Shown in pieces: positions 53,441-61,080 of a stretch of DNA of 64,000 nt; the first letter of the stretch is position 1, and every line of letters starts with the position of its first letter. The position numbers and the translations under genes are program-made. The notes beneath the pieces were generated by a model, which was not told where the DNA came from, did no database searches, and saw only the letters and a program-made list of their open reading frames with translations. This DNA comes from Clostridiales bacterium UBA4039 (GTDB lineage Bacteria > Bacillota > Clostridia > Lachnospirales > Vallitaleaceae). The DNA lies in NCBI GenBank assembly GCA_002382805.1, contig DGAD01000016.1, positions 52,711-116,710 of the forward strand, written 5' to 3'.

Positions 53441-53716
53441 TCATGCGGTTGCCTTGCGTGTGCCGGCAAGTTTGAATGCAATCATATCAACTTTTTTGTA
53501 CTGTCCTGTTTCGATATCAATGGTGACATCGTAGGATTGCATCGGTTTCAAGTCAGAGTGGTTACTTTCAGCCTCACGACTAACAGAGATTTCTTGTTGC
53601 TTCATTTCTTCATCTAAAAAAAACAACGTAACAATCTCGAATGGGTTATTTGTTTTTTTGCTTACACCTTTAAATACTTCTGTTCTTAGATACATTAGAT
53701 TTACTACTGATTTCAT
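53441..53716 (-). CDS. Candidate prophage ssDNA-binding protein
   Basis: This protein of 91 aa is mostly beta-strand by pattern ('LMYLRTEVFKGVSKKTNNPFEIVTLFFLD') and about the size of filamentous-phage gene V proteins. It lies upstream of the coat genes, as gene V does. The ATG at 53716 is taken because the longer frame (53725) starts within a run of hydrophobic codons; both overlap the upstream gene. Family membership is inference. Confidence 0.5.
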   Translation of the reverse strand: MKSVVNLMYLRTEVFKGVSKKTNNPFEIVTLFFLDEEMKQQEISVSREAESNHSDLKPMQSYDVTIDIETGQYKKVDMIAFKLAGTRKATA

Positions 53717-54113
53717 AATTATCATTCTCCTTTATTTTCTTCAAATCTCCATCTTTTGTTATCTCATATACATTCGAGCGATGCTCATCTTTCACATCTT
53801 CCAAGGTTTTATAAAAAACTAAAACCTCATGTCCTACATACAGATACTTCATACCACGGGACAATTCAACACGTTGCGAAAAAGTTAATGCGTTAAAATC
53901 TTCTGTCAATATTCTCCTATATGAGTTTGCAGCAGTCTGCAATTCAAATACTCCGTTGAAAATACCATCTTCAATAGTTGCTCGACTAATAGTATAAATC
54001 TCATCGTCACTAGATATGACGTAAGCATCAAGAATTGGCAAATATTCAACAATTATAAATGTAGTATGCCAAGACTTATTGTAATAAATTTGACCTAACT
54101 TAATTTCATACAC
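53670..54113 (-). CDS. Prophage protein of unknown function (147 aa)
   Basis: The first gene of the leftward phage operon, directly under the operator region. The sequence is beta-rich in its first half ('TTFIIVEYLPILDAYVISSDDE') and polar at its end. I recognise no family. It overlaps the next gene by about 50 bp in another frame. Confidence 0.6.
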   Translation of the reverse strand: MYEIKLGQIYYNKSWHTTFIIVEYLPILDAYVISSDDEIYTISRATIEDGIFNGVFELQTAANSYRRILTEDFNALTFSQRVELSRGMKYLYVGHEVLVFYKTLEDVKDEHRSNVYEITKDGDLKKIKENDNYEISSKSNVSKNRSI

Positions 54114-54171
54114 TTCACATACACTCCCTTCAATGATATAATTAAGTTTAAATAACTAAAAACACTAATAA

Positions 54172-54250
54172 GTTAAATATATTTAACTCTTGAATACATT
54201 ATGGTAAAATATATTTAACTTGTCAAGGGTTAAAATTAAATATATTTAAC
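54172..54250. promoter_or_regulatory. Three phased XRE-repressor operators
   Basis: GTTAAATATATTTAAC (54172-54187) is a perfect palindrome; near copies lie at 54204-54219 and 54235-54250, spaced 32 and 31 bp (three helical turns). They lie between divergent promoters next to the XRE repressor gene. Confidence 0.85.
54198..54226 (-). promoter_or_regulatory. Leftward early promoter of the prophage
   Basis: On the minus strand TTGACA (54226-54221) and CATAAT (54203-54198) are 17 bp apart, and the middle operator fills the spacer exactly. Confidence 0.8.
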
Positions 54251-54261
54251 GAGGTTTAATT

Positions 54262-54588
54262 ATGGAATTCAACGAACGGATAAAAGCATTGATTAAGGAA
54301 AAAAAGACAAATAGCGCTCAATTAGCAAAAGCGGTCGGAGTAAGTAAGCCAGCAATGTCGGGTTATTTAAAAGGCAGCTCTATTCCCAGTGCAATAATAT
54401 TAGGTAAAATAGCAAAGGAACTAGAAATAACAAGCGACTATTTACTTTTTGGAAGTAAAGAAAATATACTAGGAAAGGATGAAGAGAAATTATTGAACTA
54501 TTATTCAAAATTAGATAAAAAAAATAAACTTATAGCAATTGAAGAAGTAAAGCATTTGTTAGAAGTCCAAAAAATTCAAGGAATGTAA
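54262..54588 (+). CDS. XRE-family (Cro/CI) prophage repressor
   Basis: This 108-aa protein has an N-terminal helix-turn-helix ('TNSAQLAKAVGVSKPAMSGYLKGSSIPS') and a short C-terminal helical tail. It lacks a peptidase-type cleavage domain. It is divergent from all phage replication and structural genes and probably binds the three palindromes upstream. Confidence 0.9.
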   Translation: MEFNERIKALIKEKKTNSAQLAKAVGVSKPAMSGYLKGSSIPSAIILGKIAKELEITSDYLLFGSKENILGKDEEKLLNYYSKLDKKNKLIAIEEVKHLLEVQKIQGM

Positions 54589-54606
54589 ATTAGATCAGGG
54601 AGAATA

Positions 54607-55221
54607 ATGATGAGGGAGACAGAAACACAAAAAAAGTTCCGAAAAGAAATGGGTAATCTAAATAGGAATTACAAAAAAGAGAACAATGGAGTTAATTATT
54701 TTATTATCGGTGCAATCATTTTAATTTTAGGATTCGTTGTATACAATAATAAAGATTCAGCAGCTTATAATAATGTTGTAGAAAAAATACTTGTTCAAGA
54801 TAATACAAATAAAAAAAATCAGAAATTTGAAGAGAATACTGCAAAACATGCAACAAATTCTACAATAAGGTCAATCGGCATAATAATGGACTATCAAACA
54901 AGAGCCTATAGCCTAGGGGAAAATGTGACGCTAGAGGAATTCGATATAATATATCAGGAATATCTTGACTATAAACACAAGCCATCAACAGAGAAACTAT
55001 ATAATAAAAGTATAGAATTATTTGAATTATATAGAGAAAGACTTATACGCGAAGAAAACAATCAAATAACAAGTGAATTTGTAGATTACTATAATAAAAA
55101 AAATAACGAGATACAAGAAGACATTCATAATGAAATAGTAGATACTTGCAAAAAGAACTATATTCGAGTTGAATTTGAACGTGGAGAAAATGGATATTAT
55201 AGATTCCATTCATTGCTATAA
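54607..55221 (+). CDS. Prophage membrane protein of unknown function (204 aa)
   Basis: One membrane span (about residues 33-52) follows a basic cytoplasmic N-terminus; the rest is helical and highly charged. It lies 18 bp after the repressor gene, so it is expressed in the lysogen. Such lysogenic-conversion genes may alter the host surface or block superinfection, but nothing here proves that. Confidence 0.55.
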   Translation: MMRETETQKKFRKEMGNLNRNYKKENNGVNYFIIGAIILILGFVVYNNKDSAAYNNVVEKILVQDNTNKKNQKFEENTAKHATNSTIRSIGIIMDYQTRAYSLGENVTLEEFDIIYQEYLDYKHKPSTEKLYNKSIELFELYRERLIREENNQITSEFVDYYNKKNNEIQEDIHNEIVDTCKKNYIRVEFERGENGYYRFHSLL

Positions 55222-55225
55222 AAAA

Positions 55226-55245
55226 AAGAAGGTTTTCACCTTCTT
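55226..55245. terminator. Terminator after the lysogenic operon
   Basis: AAGAAGGT and ACCTTCTT form an 8-bp stem with a 4-base loop, with A/T runs on both sides, so it can act in both directions. Confidence 0.7.
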
Positions 55246-55373
55246 ATTTCGTGTTGAATAGATTTGATTATTGATATATACATCATTTGATTATCCATAT
55301 TCTCATCCATTAACATAAGATGCGAAAGTAATTTTAACTGGTAAATAACTTTTTTCCTTTTCTTAATATTCAT
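55236..55373 (-). CDS. Possible 45-aa prophage protein with SOS-type promoter
   Basis: An ATG with AAGG five bases upstream starts a 45-codon frame that is Lys-rich at the N-terminus and helical. It is preceded by a good promoter flanked by two LexA-like boxes and lies beside attR. An excisionase or anti-repressor role would fit the setting but is inference; the gene itself is not certain. Confidence 0.45.
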   Translation of the reverse strand: MNIKKRKKVIYQLKLLSHLMLMDENMDNQMMYISIIKSIQHEIRR

Positions 55374-55412
55374 GATTACCTTATCAACCCTCTCAAAAAT
55401 TATCGAACGTGG

Positions 55413-55426
55413 CGAACGCTTGTTCT
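55413..55426. promoter_or_regulatory. LexA-like box 1
   Basis: CGAACGCTTGTTCT contains the exact GAAC-N4-GTTC core of Gram-positive LexA (Cheo) boxes and covers the predicted transcription start of the 45-aa ORF. Confidence 0.65.
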
Positions 55427-55427
55427 T

Positions 55428-55456
55428 ATTTTACCACAGTAATATGCTCTATTCAA
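55428..55456 (-). promoter_or_regulatory. Promoter of the 45-aa prophage ORF
   Basis: On the minus strand TTGAAT (55456-55451) and TAAAAT (55433-55428) are separated by 17 bp. Confidence 0.65.
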
Positions 55457-55476
55457 GATAAAAATGCGAATGCTTG

Positions 55477-55490
55477 TTCGTGTTTTTTAA
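55477..55490. promoter_or_regulatory. LexA-like box 2
   Basis: CGAATGCTTGTTCG differs from the GAAC-N4-GTTC core by one base and lies 20 bp upstream of the -35 box. It shares GCTTGTTC with box 1. Confidence 0.5.
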
Positions 55491-55572
55491 GGGCTTGTTT
55501 TAATTTTAATGTATAACAGGCATATTAGCTATATATAAATAAGGCATTTAAAAACAGAGATAATTAATAACA

Positions 55573-55620
55573 TTGCTTGACATGCAAGAGGTCGCTGGTT
55601 CGAATCCAGTTACGCCCATA
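55573..55620. repeat. attR: right 48-bp direct repeat of the prophage
   Basis: The sequence is identical to 46991-47038, the 3' part of tRNA-Val, without the 5' half of the tRNA. Confidence 0.95.
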
Positions 55621-55663
55621 AAAAGCCTGTTTTGTACATGAATTTGTATAGAACAGGCTTTTT
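55620..55663 (+). terminator. Displaced original terminator of tRNA-Val
   Basis: AAAAAGCCTGTT and AACAGGCTTTTT form a 12-bp stem with a 20-base loop and a T run directly after attR. Before phage insertion it would have followed the tRNA. Confidence 0.85.
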
Positions 55664-55740
55664 TACTTTGCTTTTTGTTTTAAGATGTTATAATACAAAG
55701 AGAGTATTTATAAAAATGTAGTATACAAGGAGTGACATAG

Positions 55741-56721
55741 ATGAAAAAAGAGTTGGAAAAACGTTGTCAACAGTTTATCGAGAACAGAGATAAAATCAAA
55801 GAGGCTTTTGTGTGGAATGGAGGATTGATTCACCTTGCATGTGCCGCAATCTTTACTGCGAACAATAAATCTGCCGATATTCAGCTTCTTTTTTCAAGCA
55901 AGCAAATGTTAAAACAGCAAGTGGGTCCGTTTTCAAACTTTAGAAATACTGCACAGGCTGCCATCATATCTATGCTTGCCGTAAGCGATTATCCGGGAGA
56001 GTATTTAGAAGAAGGACTTGATGTATATGCAGCACTAAAAAAACGCTTTTGGAGTTCGACCCATCTTGCATTGGCTGCAATGGTTATCGCTCAATTGACA
56101 GATAAGACAGAATATATGGGTATTGTAGAACGTACCCGAAGTATTTATGATCGAATGAAGTCGGAGCATCCTTTTTTGACAGGCAGTGATGATAGTGCAT
56201 ATTGTGCGTTAATGGCTTTATCTGATAAATCGGATGATGTATTACTAGAGGATGCACAAATAATCTATACCACGTTAAAGGAACATTTTTTTTCGGCGAA
56301 TGCAGTACAGTCGCTTAGTCATGTTCTTGCACTAGCAGAAGGTGAGATTGAAAAAAAGGTAGAGCGCACGATTGAATTATACAGACAGCTTAAGATGAGA
56401 GGATATAAATATGGGACTTCATATGAATTGCCAACACTTGGTGTCTTAGCCTTAGGAGAACAAAATATTACGGAATTAGTTGAAGAGATGATAGAGGTTG
56501 ACACATGGTTGTCCAAGCAAAAAGGGTTTGGTTTTTTTGGTGGAGTCACCAATAAACAGCGCCTTATGTACGCAGGGATGCTTGTGGGATATCAAGAGGA
56601 TAACGACAAAATGTTGCAGACAGCAACGTTTAACAGCACAGTATCTATTATTATTGCACAGCAGGCGGCAATGATGGCGGCAATTGCTGCCGGTTCAGCA
56701 TCTGCAGCTGCCTCAAATTGA
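55741..56721 (+). CDS. DUF4003-family protein
   Basis: This 326-aa protein is almost wholly helical, with repeats such as 'HLALAAMVIAQLTD' and a 'FSNFRNTAQAAIISMLA' segment typical of DUF4003. It has an Ala-rich C-terminus. The function of the family is unknown. The ribosome site is AAGGAG, and the next gene follows within 20 bp. Confidence 0.78.
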   Translation: MKKELEKRCQQFIENRDKIKEAFVWNGGLIHLACAAIFTANNKSADIQLLFSSKQMLKQQVGPFSNFRNTAQAAIISMLAVSDYPGEYLEEGLDVYAALKKRFWSSTHLALAAMVIAQLTDKTEYMGIVERTRSIYDRMKSEHPFLTGSDDSAYCALMALSDKSDDVLLEDAQIIYTTLKEHFFSANAVQSLSHVLALAEGEIEKKVERTIELYRQLKMRGYKYGTSYELPTLGVLALGEQNITELVEEMIEVDTWLSKQKGFGFFGGVTNKQRLMYAGMLVGYQEDNDKMLQTATFNSTVSIIIAQQAAMMAAIAAGSASAAASN

Positions 56722-56741
56722 TTGAAAAGGAGACTATATAC

Positions 56742-57581
56742 ATGCAGAAGATTATTTTTTTTGATGTTGATGGAACATTAGTGGATTTTAACGGAGAAAT
56801 GCCGAAGTCTAACCTTCATGCTTTGGAACAGCTTAAGCGAAAAGGACATAAGATATATATATGCACAGGCAGAAGTCGCTTTAGTCTGACGCAAAAACTA
56901 TTGGATGCGAATTTTGATGGAATTATTGGCGCATCGGGAGCCTATGTTGAATGTGAAGGTCAAGAGATATATCAACACATTATGAATCCAGATGATGTAC
57001 ATAATATCCTTGCGTTAGCGCAAAGAGAAGACTGGATCTATAGTTGCCAGACAAAAGACCAGATTTTGATGCCGGACAGATCCAAAGAGAGAATGTTGAA
57101 TTATTTTAAAGAGCAAAAAGGCTTGACGGAAGAACAAATCAAAGAAAATCCGCTTTTTGTTAATTTCTTAAAGAAGGGAATTTCGTCAGAAATTGAAAAA
57201 AATATTGATAAGATTGAAAAGATTGTCTACAGAGAAAGCCCCACTCCCATACATAAAGTCAAAGAAGTGCTGGGAGAAAATATCGAGGTGACAATGTTAA
57301 GCTTTGAAGGTGCAAATGAAGGAAGTGGTGAAATATCTACAGTAGGTATTCACAAAGCATTTGGCATCCAAAAAGTTCTTGATTATTATGGAATGGACCG
57401 ATCTGAAAGTATTGCCTTCGGTGATGGACTCAATGATATTGAGATGATGCAATATGTTGGTCTAAGTGTTGCCATGGGTAATGCAACAGATGCAGTTAAA
57501 GAAGTTGCCGATATGGTGACAGACGCAATCTATGAAGATGGGATTATCCATGCTTTAGAAAAGTTAAAATTGATACAATAA
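56742..57581 (+). CDS. Cof-type HAD-IIB phosphatase
   Basis: The motifs are 'FFDVDGTLVDF' with the nucleophile Asp near residue 8, 'ICTGRSRFSL' and 'AFGDGLNDIEMMQYVGLSVAMGNA', which define the Cof/YidA group of sugar-phosphate or nucleotide phosphatases. The ATG at 56742 has AAGGAGA upstream; the longer frame overlaps the previous gene. Confidence 0.92.
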   Translation: MQKIIFFDVDGTLVDFNGEMPKSNLHALEQLKRKGHKIYICTGRSRFSLTQKLLDANFDGIIGASGAYVECEGQEIYQHIMNPDDVHNILALAQREDWIYSCQTKDQILMPDRSKERMLNYFKEQKGLTEEQIKENPLFVNFLKKGISSEIEKNIDKIEKIVYRESPTPIHKVKEVLGENIEVTMLSFEGANEGSGEISTVGIHKAFGIQKVLDYYGMDRSESIAFGDGLNDIEMMQYVGLSVAMGNATDAVKEVADMVTDAIYEDGIIHALEKLKLIQ

Positions 57582-57652
57582 TGTGTTATAATATAAAAAT
57601 ATAGACATGTGTACAAGGCATAGTATATAAATCAATGGAAAGAGAAGATGCC

Positions 57653-58618
57653 ATGAAAAAAATATTTTTTACAGTCATGAGTGTACTTATTATGATTTCA
57701 TTTTCGTATCAAAGCCAAGGGTCTGTCATTAAAGACAAAAGTGAGAATGTACTTTATACGTATATTGATTCTTCGCAGTTTATGGCTTCAATATATTGGG
57801 AAGATGCCTGGTCCGATTTACAAGGTGGAGACTTCGAATTAGTCGTTGTAGCAGATGATAATCTGGATGACCCCTTATATAAAGGCGTAGTACAAGATAA
57901 TTCTATTATGTTTTCTTATCCTGAACAGACAAAAAAGTTGAATATACAGCTTTATTATCAAACAGGTGAAGAAGAGCTATTACTTCAGGAAAAAGAAATA
58001 ATGCTGATGGACGGTGAATTTTTAAGAGGCAATCAAGTAAGTGAAAAAAGGTCTCCTCGACTTAATTTAGACTATTACTCGGTAGAAGAATCTAGGTTGC
58101 ATATTGAAGTCAACGATAATAGGCAACAACAGGTGATCTATGGGGAAGGTACGATTGCGATTGATTTAGAATCAGGTAATAATCGCTATGAAGTTTTTTT
58201 TGAAGGACAAGAGCATATTATTTATGGTGTGAGTGGTGAAGTGTTTTATAATACGGTTCCGCCAAGTATTCAAATTTATGATGAAACGTATGTGATTAAT
58301 CAAGAGACAGAACGAGCCAGTATTCAGGGAAAGGTTGAGAATGGATCGTATCTTATGATTAACCAGCGCGAGGTTATACTGGATAACAATGGTGAATTTG
58401 AATATGATGTAGAGTTGAATGAAGGTAAGAACCGAATTACTCTTTTTGCAAAAAGCGAAGCAGGTGTTAGTAGCTTTCGTAGCATTATCATTGACTATCA
58501 ACGAGAAAAAGCCACGCAAAAAAGCAATGTATGGAAGATTGTTTTTGGGAGTGTAGCAGGGGGATGTGCAGTTTTAGTTTTAGCTTTGTATTTAGTAAAA
58601 AAACGTAAGAAAAATTAG
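57653..58618 (+). CDS. Surface protein with Ig-like domain and C-terminal anchor
   Basis: A signal peptide at the N-terminus, beta-rich domains and a C-terminal span ('VFGSVAGGCAVLVLALYLV') with a KKRKKN tail give a type I membrane layout. The part 'PPSIQIYDETYVINQETERA' to 'GKNRITLFAKSEAGV' resembles glucodextranase-B-like Ig domains. The ligand is unknown. ATG at 57653 is preferred, since it begins the signal peptide. Confidence 0.6.
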   Translation: MKKIFFTVMSVLIMISFSYQSQGSVIKDKSENVLYTYIDSSQFMASIYWEDAWSDLQGGDFELVVVADDNLDDPLYKGVVQDNSIMFSYPEQTKKLNIQLYYQTGEEELLLQEKEIMLMDGEFLRGNQVSEKRSPRLNLDYYSVEESRLHIEVNDNRQQQVIYGEGTIAIDLESGNNRYEVFFEGQEHIIYGVSGEVFYNTVPPSIQIYDETYVINQETERASIQGKVENGSYLMINQREVILDNNGEFEYDVELNEGKNRITLFAKSEAGVSSFRSIIIDYQREKATQKSNVWKIVFGSVAGGCAVLVLALYLVKKRKKN

Positions 58619-58649
58619 TTTTATAATGGAATAAAGGTTCATAAGTAGA

Positions 58650-58693
58650 GGATGGATGTACTTGATTGGTTGTGCTTGTACCCATCCTTTTTT
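58650..58693 (+). terminator. Terminator after the surface protein gene
   Basis: GGATGG..GTAC pairs with GTAC..CCATCC around a 16-base loop, followed by six T residues. Confidence 0.75.
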
Positions 58694-58782
58694 GATGCAT
58701 TGTTTTTTGACGCTAGCAATGATTTGGAGTAAAATATAAATTAAGCACATGTAATGTAAAAAAGACTCCAAAGGAGATAAAT

Positions 58783-60162
58783 ATGAAAAGGTTTAAGTTT
58801 AAATCTATTGTCAGTAGACTCGCATTTCATGTATCCGTTGCGGTGTTTTTGGTCTCGATTGCCTTTAGCACATTAAACTACTTTGGAGAAAAAAAGGACA
58901 TTGAAGAGAGGATGAGTGCAAAACTCGGATATATTCTTGATACCGCATCGTCAAGTCTTACACTCCCAGTATGGAGAATTGATTATCCGGCTATGGAAGG
59001 TATTATAAAAAGTTTTGCTAGAAAGTCGGAGGTTGTATCTATAGAATTGTTTGACTTAGATTATCAACCTATCTATAGTGCAACTAAAAGTGACAAATCC
59101 TATGAAGAATATATGACATATACGGATGAAGTTGGCATCTTATATAATGGAGAATTCTTGGCAAGTGTCAAGATATCGATAACCGACTATTACGAAGTGA
59201 AATTCTTCCAAAAAACGGTATCGAAAAACATGCTTCTTCTAGTCTTTCAAATTATTATTATACTTTTTATGATTCAATTTTTGACGACAAGAGAGCTTCA
59301 ACCTTTATCCAGAATTAATCAAGCGGCTAAACGTATTGCAGAAGGCGATTTTGAACATTTTATTACGGAAATTGGTGATAATGAAATAGGTGCCCTTGGT
59401 ACAACGATTAATAATATGCAAGGCAAGCTTAATATACAAAAAAAACAAATCTTGCATAACATGAATAAAATACGTCTTCAAAATGAAAAACTTGTAAATG
59501 CCAATATGGAAATAGAAGCTCTTTATGGTCAGACCAAAGCATACAGCCAACAGCTTGAAGCATCAATTGAGATGAATCGGCTGGCGTATTTTGAGACCGT
59601 AAAAGCCCTTGCAAAAGCGATAGAAGCCAAAGACCATTATACAGCAGGACATTGTGAGAGAGTTGCAAGTCTATCTGTAGAGATTGGACGCCATCTTAAA
59701 TTAGAGGAACAGGATTTAGAGACATTACACTTAGCGGCTACCCTACATGATATTGGGAAAATTGGTATTTCATCGGAGGTTTTAAATAAAGAAGGAAAAC
59801 TGACAGCAGAAGAGTATGATTATATCAAACAGCATCCTAGAATTGGATATGATATCCTTTGTGATATCACGTCATTAAAAAAAGCAGCTGAAATTGTACT
59901 TCAACATCATGAACGTTGGGATGGAAAAGGCTATCCGTGTGAGCTAAAAGCTACAGAAACATCTCTTGAAGCTAGGATAATAGGGATAGTCGATGCGTTT
60001 GATGCTATGACAAGTAGTCGCCCATATAGAAAACAAGCACGATCAATAGAAGAAGCAATGCGTGAAATTCTAAACGGAAAAGGTAAACAATTTGATGAAG
60101 AAATTGCCGAGATTCTTCTCAAAATCATTGTCTTAGAAGGTGAAGCTTATGAAAAAAAATAA
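58783..60162 (+). CDS. Membrane-bound HD-GYP cyclic-di-GMP phosphodiesterase
   Basis: Two membrane spans (about residues 15-35 and 148-168) flank a small extracellular sensor. A HAMP domain and coiled coil lead to an HD-GYP domain with 'GHCERVASLSVEIG', 'LAATLHDIGKIGIS' and 'HHERWDGKGYP'. All metal and GYP residues are present, so it should hydrolyse cyclic di-GMP. The next gene overlaps it by about 14 bp. Confidence 0.92.
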   Translation: MKRFKFKSIVSRLAFHVSVAVFLVSIAFSTLNYFGEKKDIEERMSAKLGYILDTASSSLTLPVWRIDYPAMEGIIKSFARKSEVVSIELFDLDYQPIYSATKSDKSYEEYMTYTDEVGILYNGEFLASVKISITDYYEVKFFQKTVSKNMLLLVFQIIIILFMIQFLTTRELQPLSRINQAAKRIAEGDFEHFITEIGDNEIGALGTTINNMQGKLNIQKKQILHNMNKIRLQNEKLVNANMEIEALYGQTKAYSQQLEASIEMNRLAYFETVKALAKAIEAKDHYTAGHCERVASLSVEIGRHLKLEEQDLETLHLAATLHDIGKIGISSEVLNKEGKLTAEEYDYIKQHPRIGYDILCDITSLKKAAEIVLQHHERWDGKGYPCELKATETSLEARIIGIVDAFDAMTSSRPYRKQARSIEEAMREILNGKGKQFDEEIAEILLKIIVLEGEAYEKK

Positions 60163-61033
60163 CAAGGCTCCTTATATTCCGATGTATTTTCGCTATGTAA
60201 TGTTAGCTTTATTTTTGGCGTTTTTTTTAACGATTTATTTTAAGAATCTTCAAATGCTTCAAACAACATCTGAAGAGATAACCCTCATGAGTGAATATGA
60301 GACTGTGTTTAATATAGAAAATCTCCAGACAGAACCTATTATTTTAGTGACCAATAATTATGAACCATATATCTATAATGACCCAGACCGCTTTAGCTTT
60401 GTGGAAAAAGTTGTAGAAGCGGCGCTTTTGGCAGCAGAAGTAGATTACGTAATCGAAAGATATCCTTGGGAAAGGTGTCTAGAAATGGTTCAAACAGGCA
60501 GAGCATTTGGAACCTTCCCTTATATTGAAACCAAAGAGCGTAAGAGCAGATATATATTCTCATCTAGTATTATGGATACAATGGATGACTTTACGGTACT
60601 TTTTTATAATCGTCAGATACCTGAGTTGGAGGGAGGGCATATTGATAATATGCAACAATTGAGTACATACCGTATAGGCGTGATGAGTAATTTTTATTAT
60701 TTGCCGATAATTTCAAATTACAACTTGAAAACAGAGACAGCATATGATCAGGTATATCTTTTTCATGAACTTGCAGCGGGAAGGTTGGATATTGTTGTAT
60801 CCGATTATTATGTTGGAGAATACATATTGGAAGAAAACTTACCAGAACAAGCAAAAGATATTGGGGTATTAGATTATGAGTGGCCCGTGCATTATGATTA
60901 TTATAAAGTCATGATGGACAAAGAAAATCCCAAAGCCAAGTGGTTTATACAAGCTTTTGATGAAGGCATGCAGATTATACAAAATAATGGACAATATGAT
61001 GACTTATATAAGAAATTTCAAGATGAGTTTTAA
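60149..61033 (+). CDS. Membrane-anchored SBP family 3 solute-binding protein
   Basis: An N-terminal span (about residues 12-30) anchors a family-3 periplasmic-binding-protein domain ('ILVTNNYEPYIYNDPDRFSFVEKVVEAALLAAEVD', in parts; 'YPWERCLEMVQTG'). There is no lipobox and no ABC permease nearby. The ATG at 60149 has GAAGG eight bases upstream. Located between an HD-GYP enzyme and a chemoreceptor, it may act as their ligand-sensing partner. Confidence 0.8.
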   Translation: MKKNNKAPYIPMYFRYVMLALFLAFFLTIYFKNLQMLQTTSEEITLMSEYETVFNIENLQTEPIILVTNNYEPYIYNDPDRFSFVEKVVEAALLAAEVDYVIERYPWERCLEMVQTGRAFGTFPYIETKERKSRYIFSSSIMDTMDDFTVLFYNRQIPELEGGHIDNMQQLSTYRIGVMSNFYYLPIISNYNLKTETAYDQVYLFHELAAGRLDIVVSDYYVGEYILEENLPEQAKDIGVLDYEWPVHYDYYKVMMDKENPKAKWFIQAFDEGMQIIQNNGQYDDLYKKFQDEF

Positions 61034-61080
61034 CGTTAACCGTAGGTTCAATTTTGTGAACATGTATTGGAGGGAATGCC

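Larger units (their letters stand above)
47039..55620. mobile_element. Integrated filamentous (inovirus-like) prophage, about 8.6 kb
   Basis: The element is bounded by 48-bp tRNA-Val repeats and carries a tyrosine integrase, an HUH Rep, a Zot/pI-like ATPase, a pIII-like protein with signal peptide and C-terminal anchor, three one-span proteins of 55-75 aa, a candidate ssDNA-binding protein and an XRE repressor. Size and gene order fit an inovirus. Host genes flank both ends, and all structural genes share the minus strand. Confidence 0.88.

Noticed and set aside
46991..55620. Two identical 48-bp repeats as a CRISPR or IS signature
   Set aside because: They match the tRNA-Val 3' half and are 8.6 kb apart with an integrase inside; they are att sites.
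55573..55620. Second tRNA-Val gene
   Set aside because: The 5' half (acceptor strand, D arm) is absent, so it is only the att copy.
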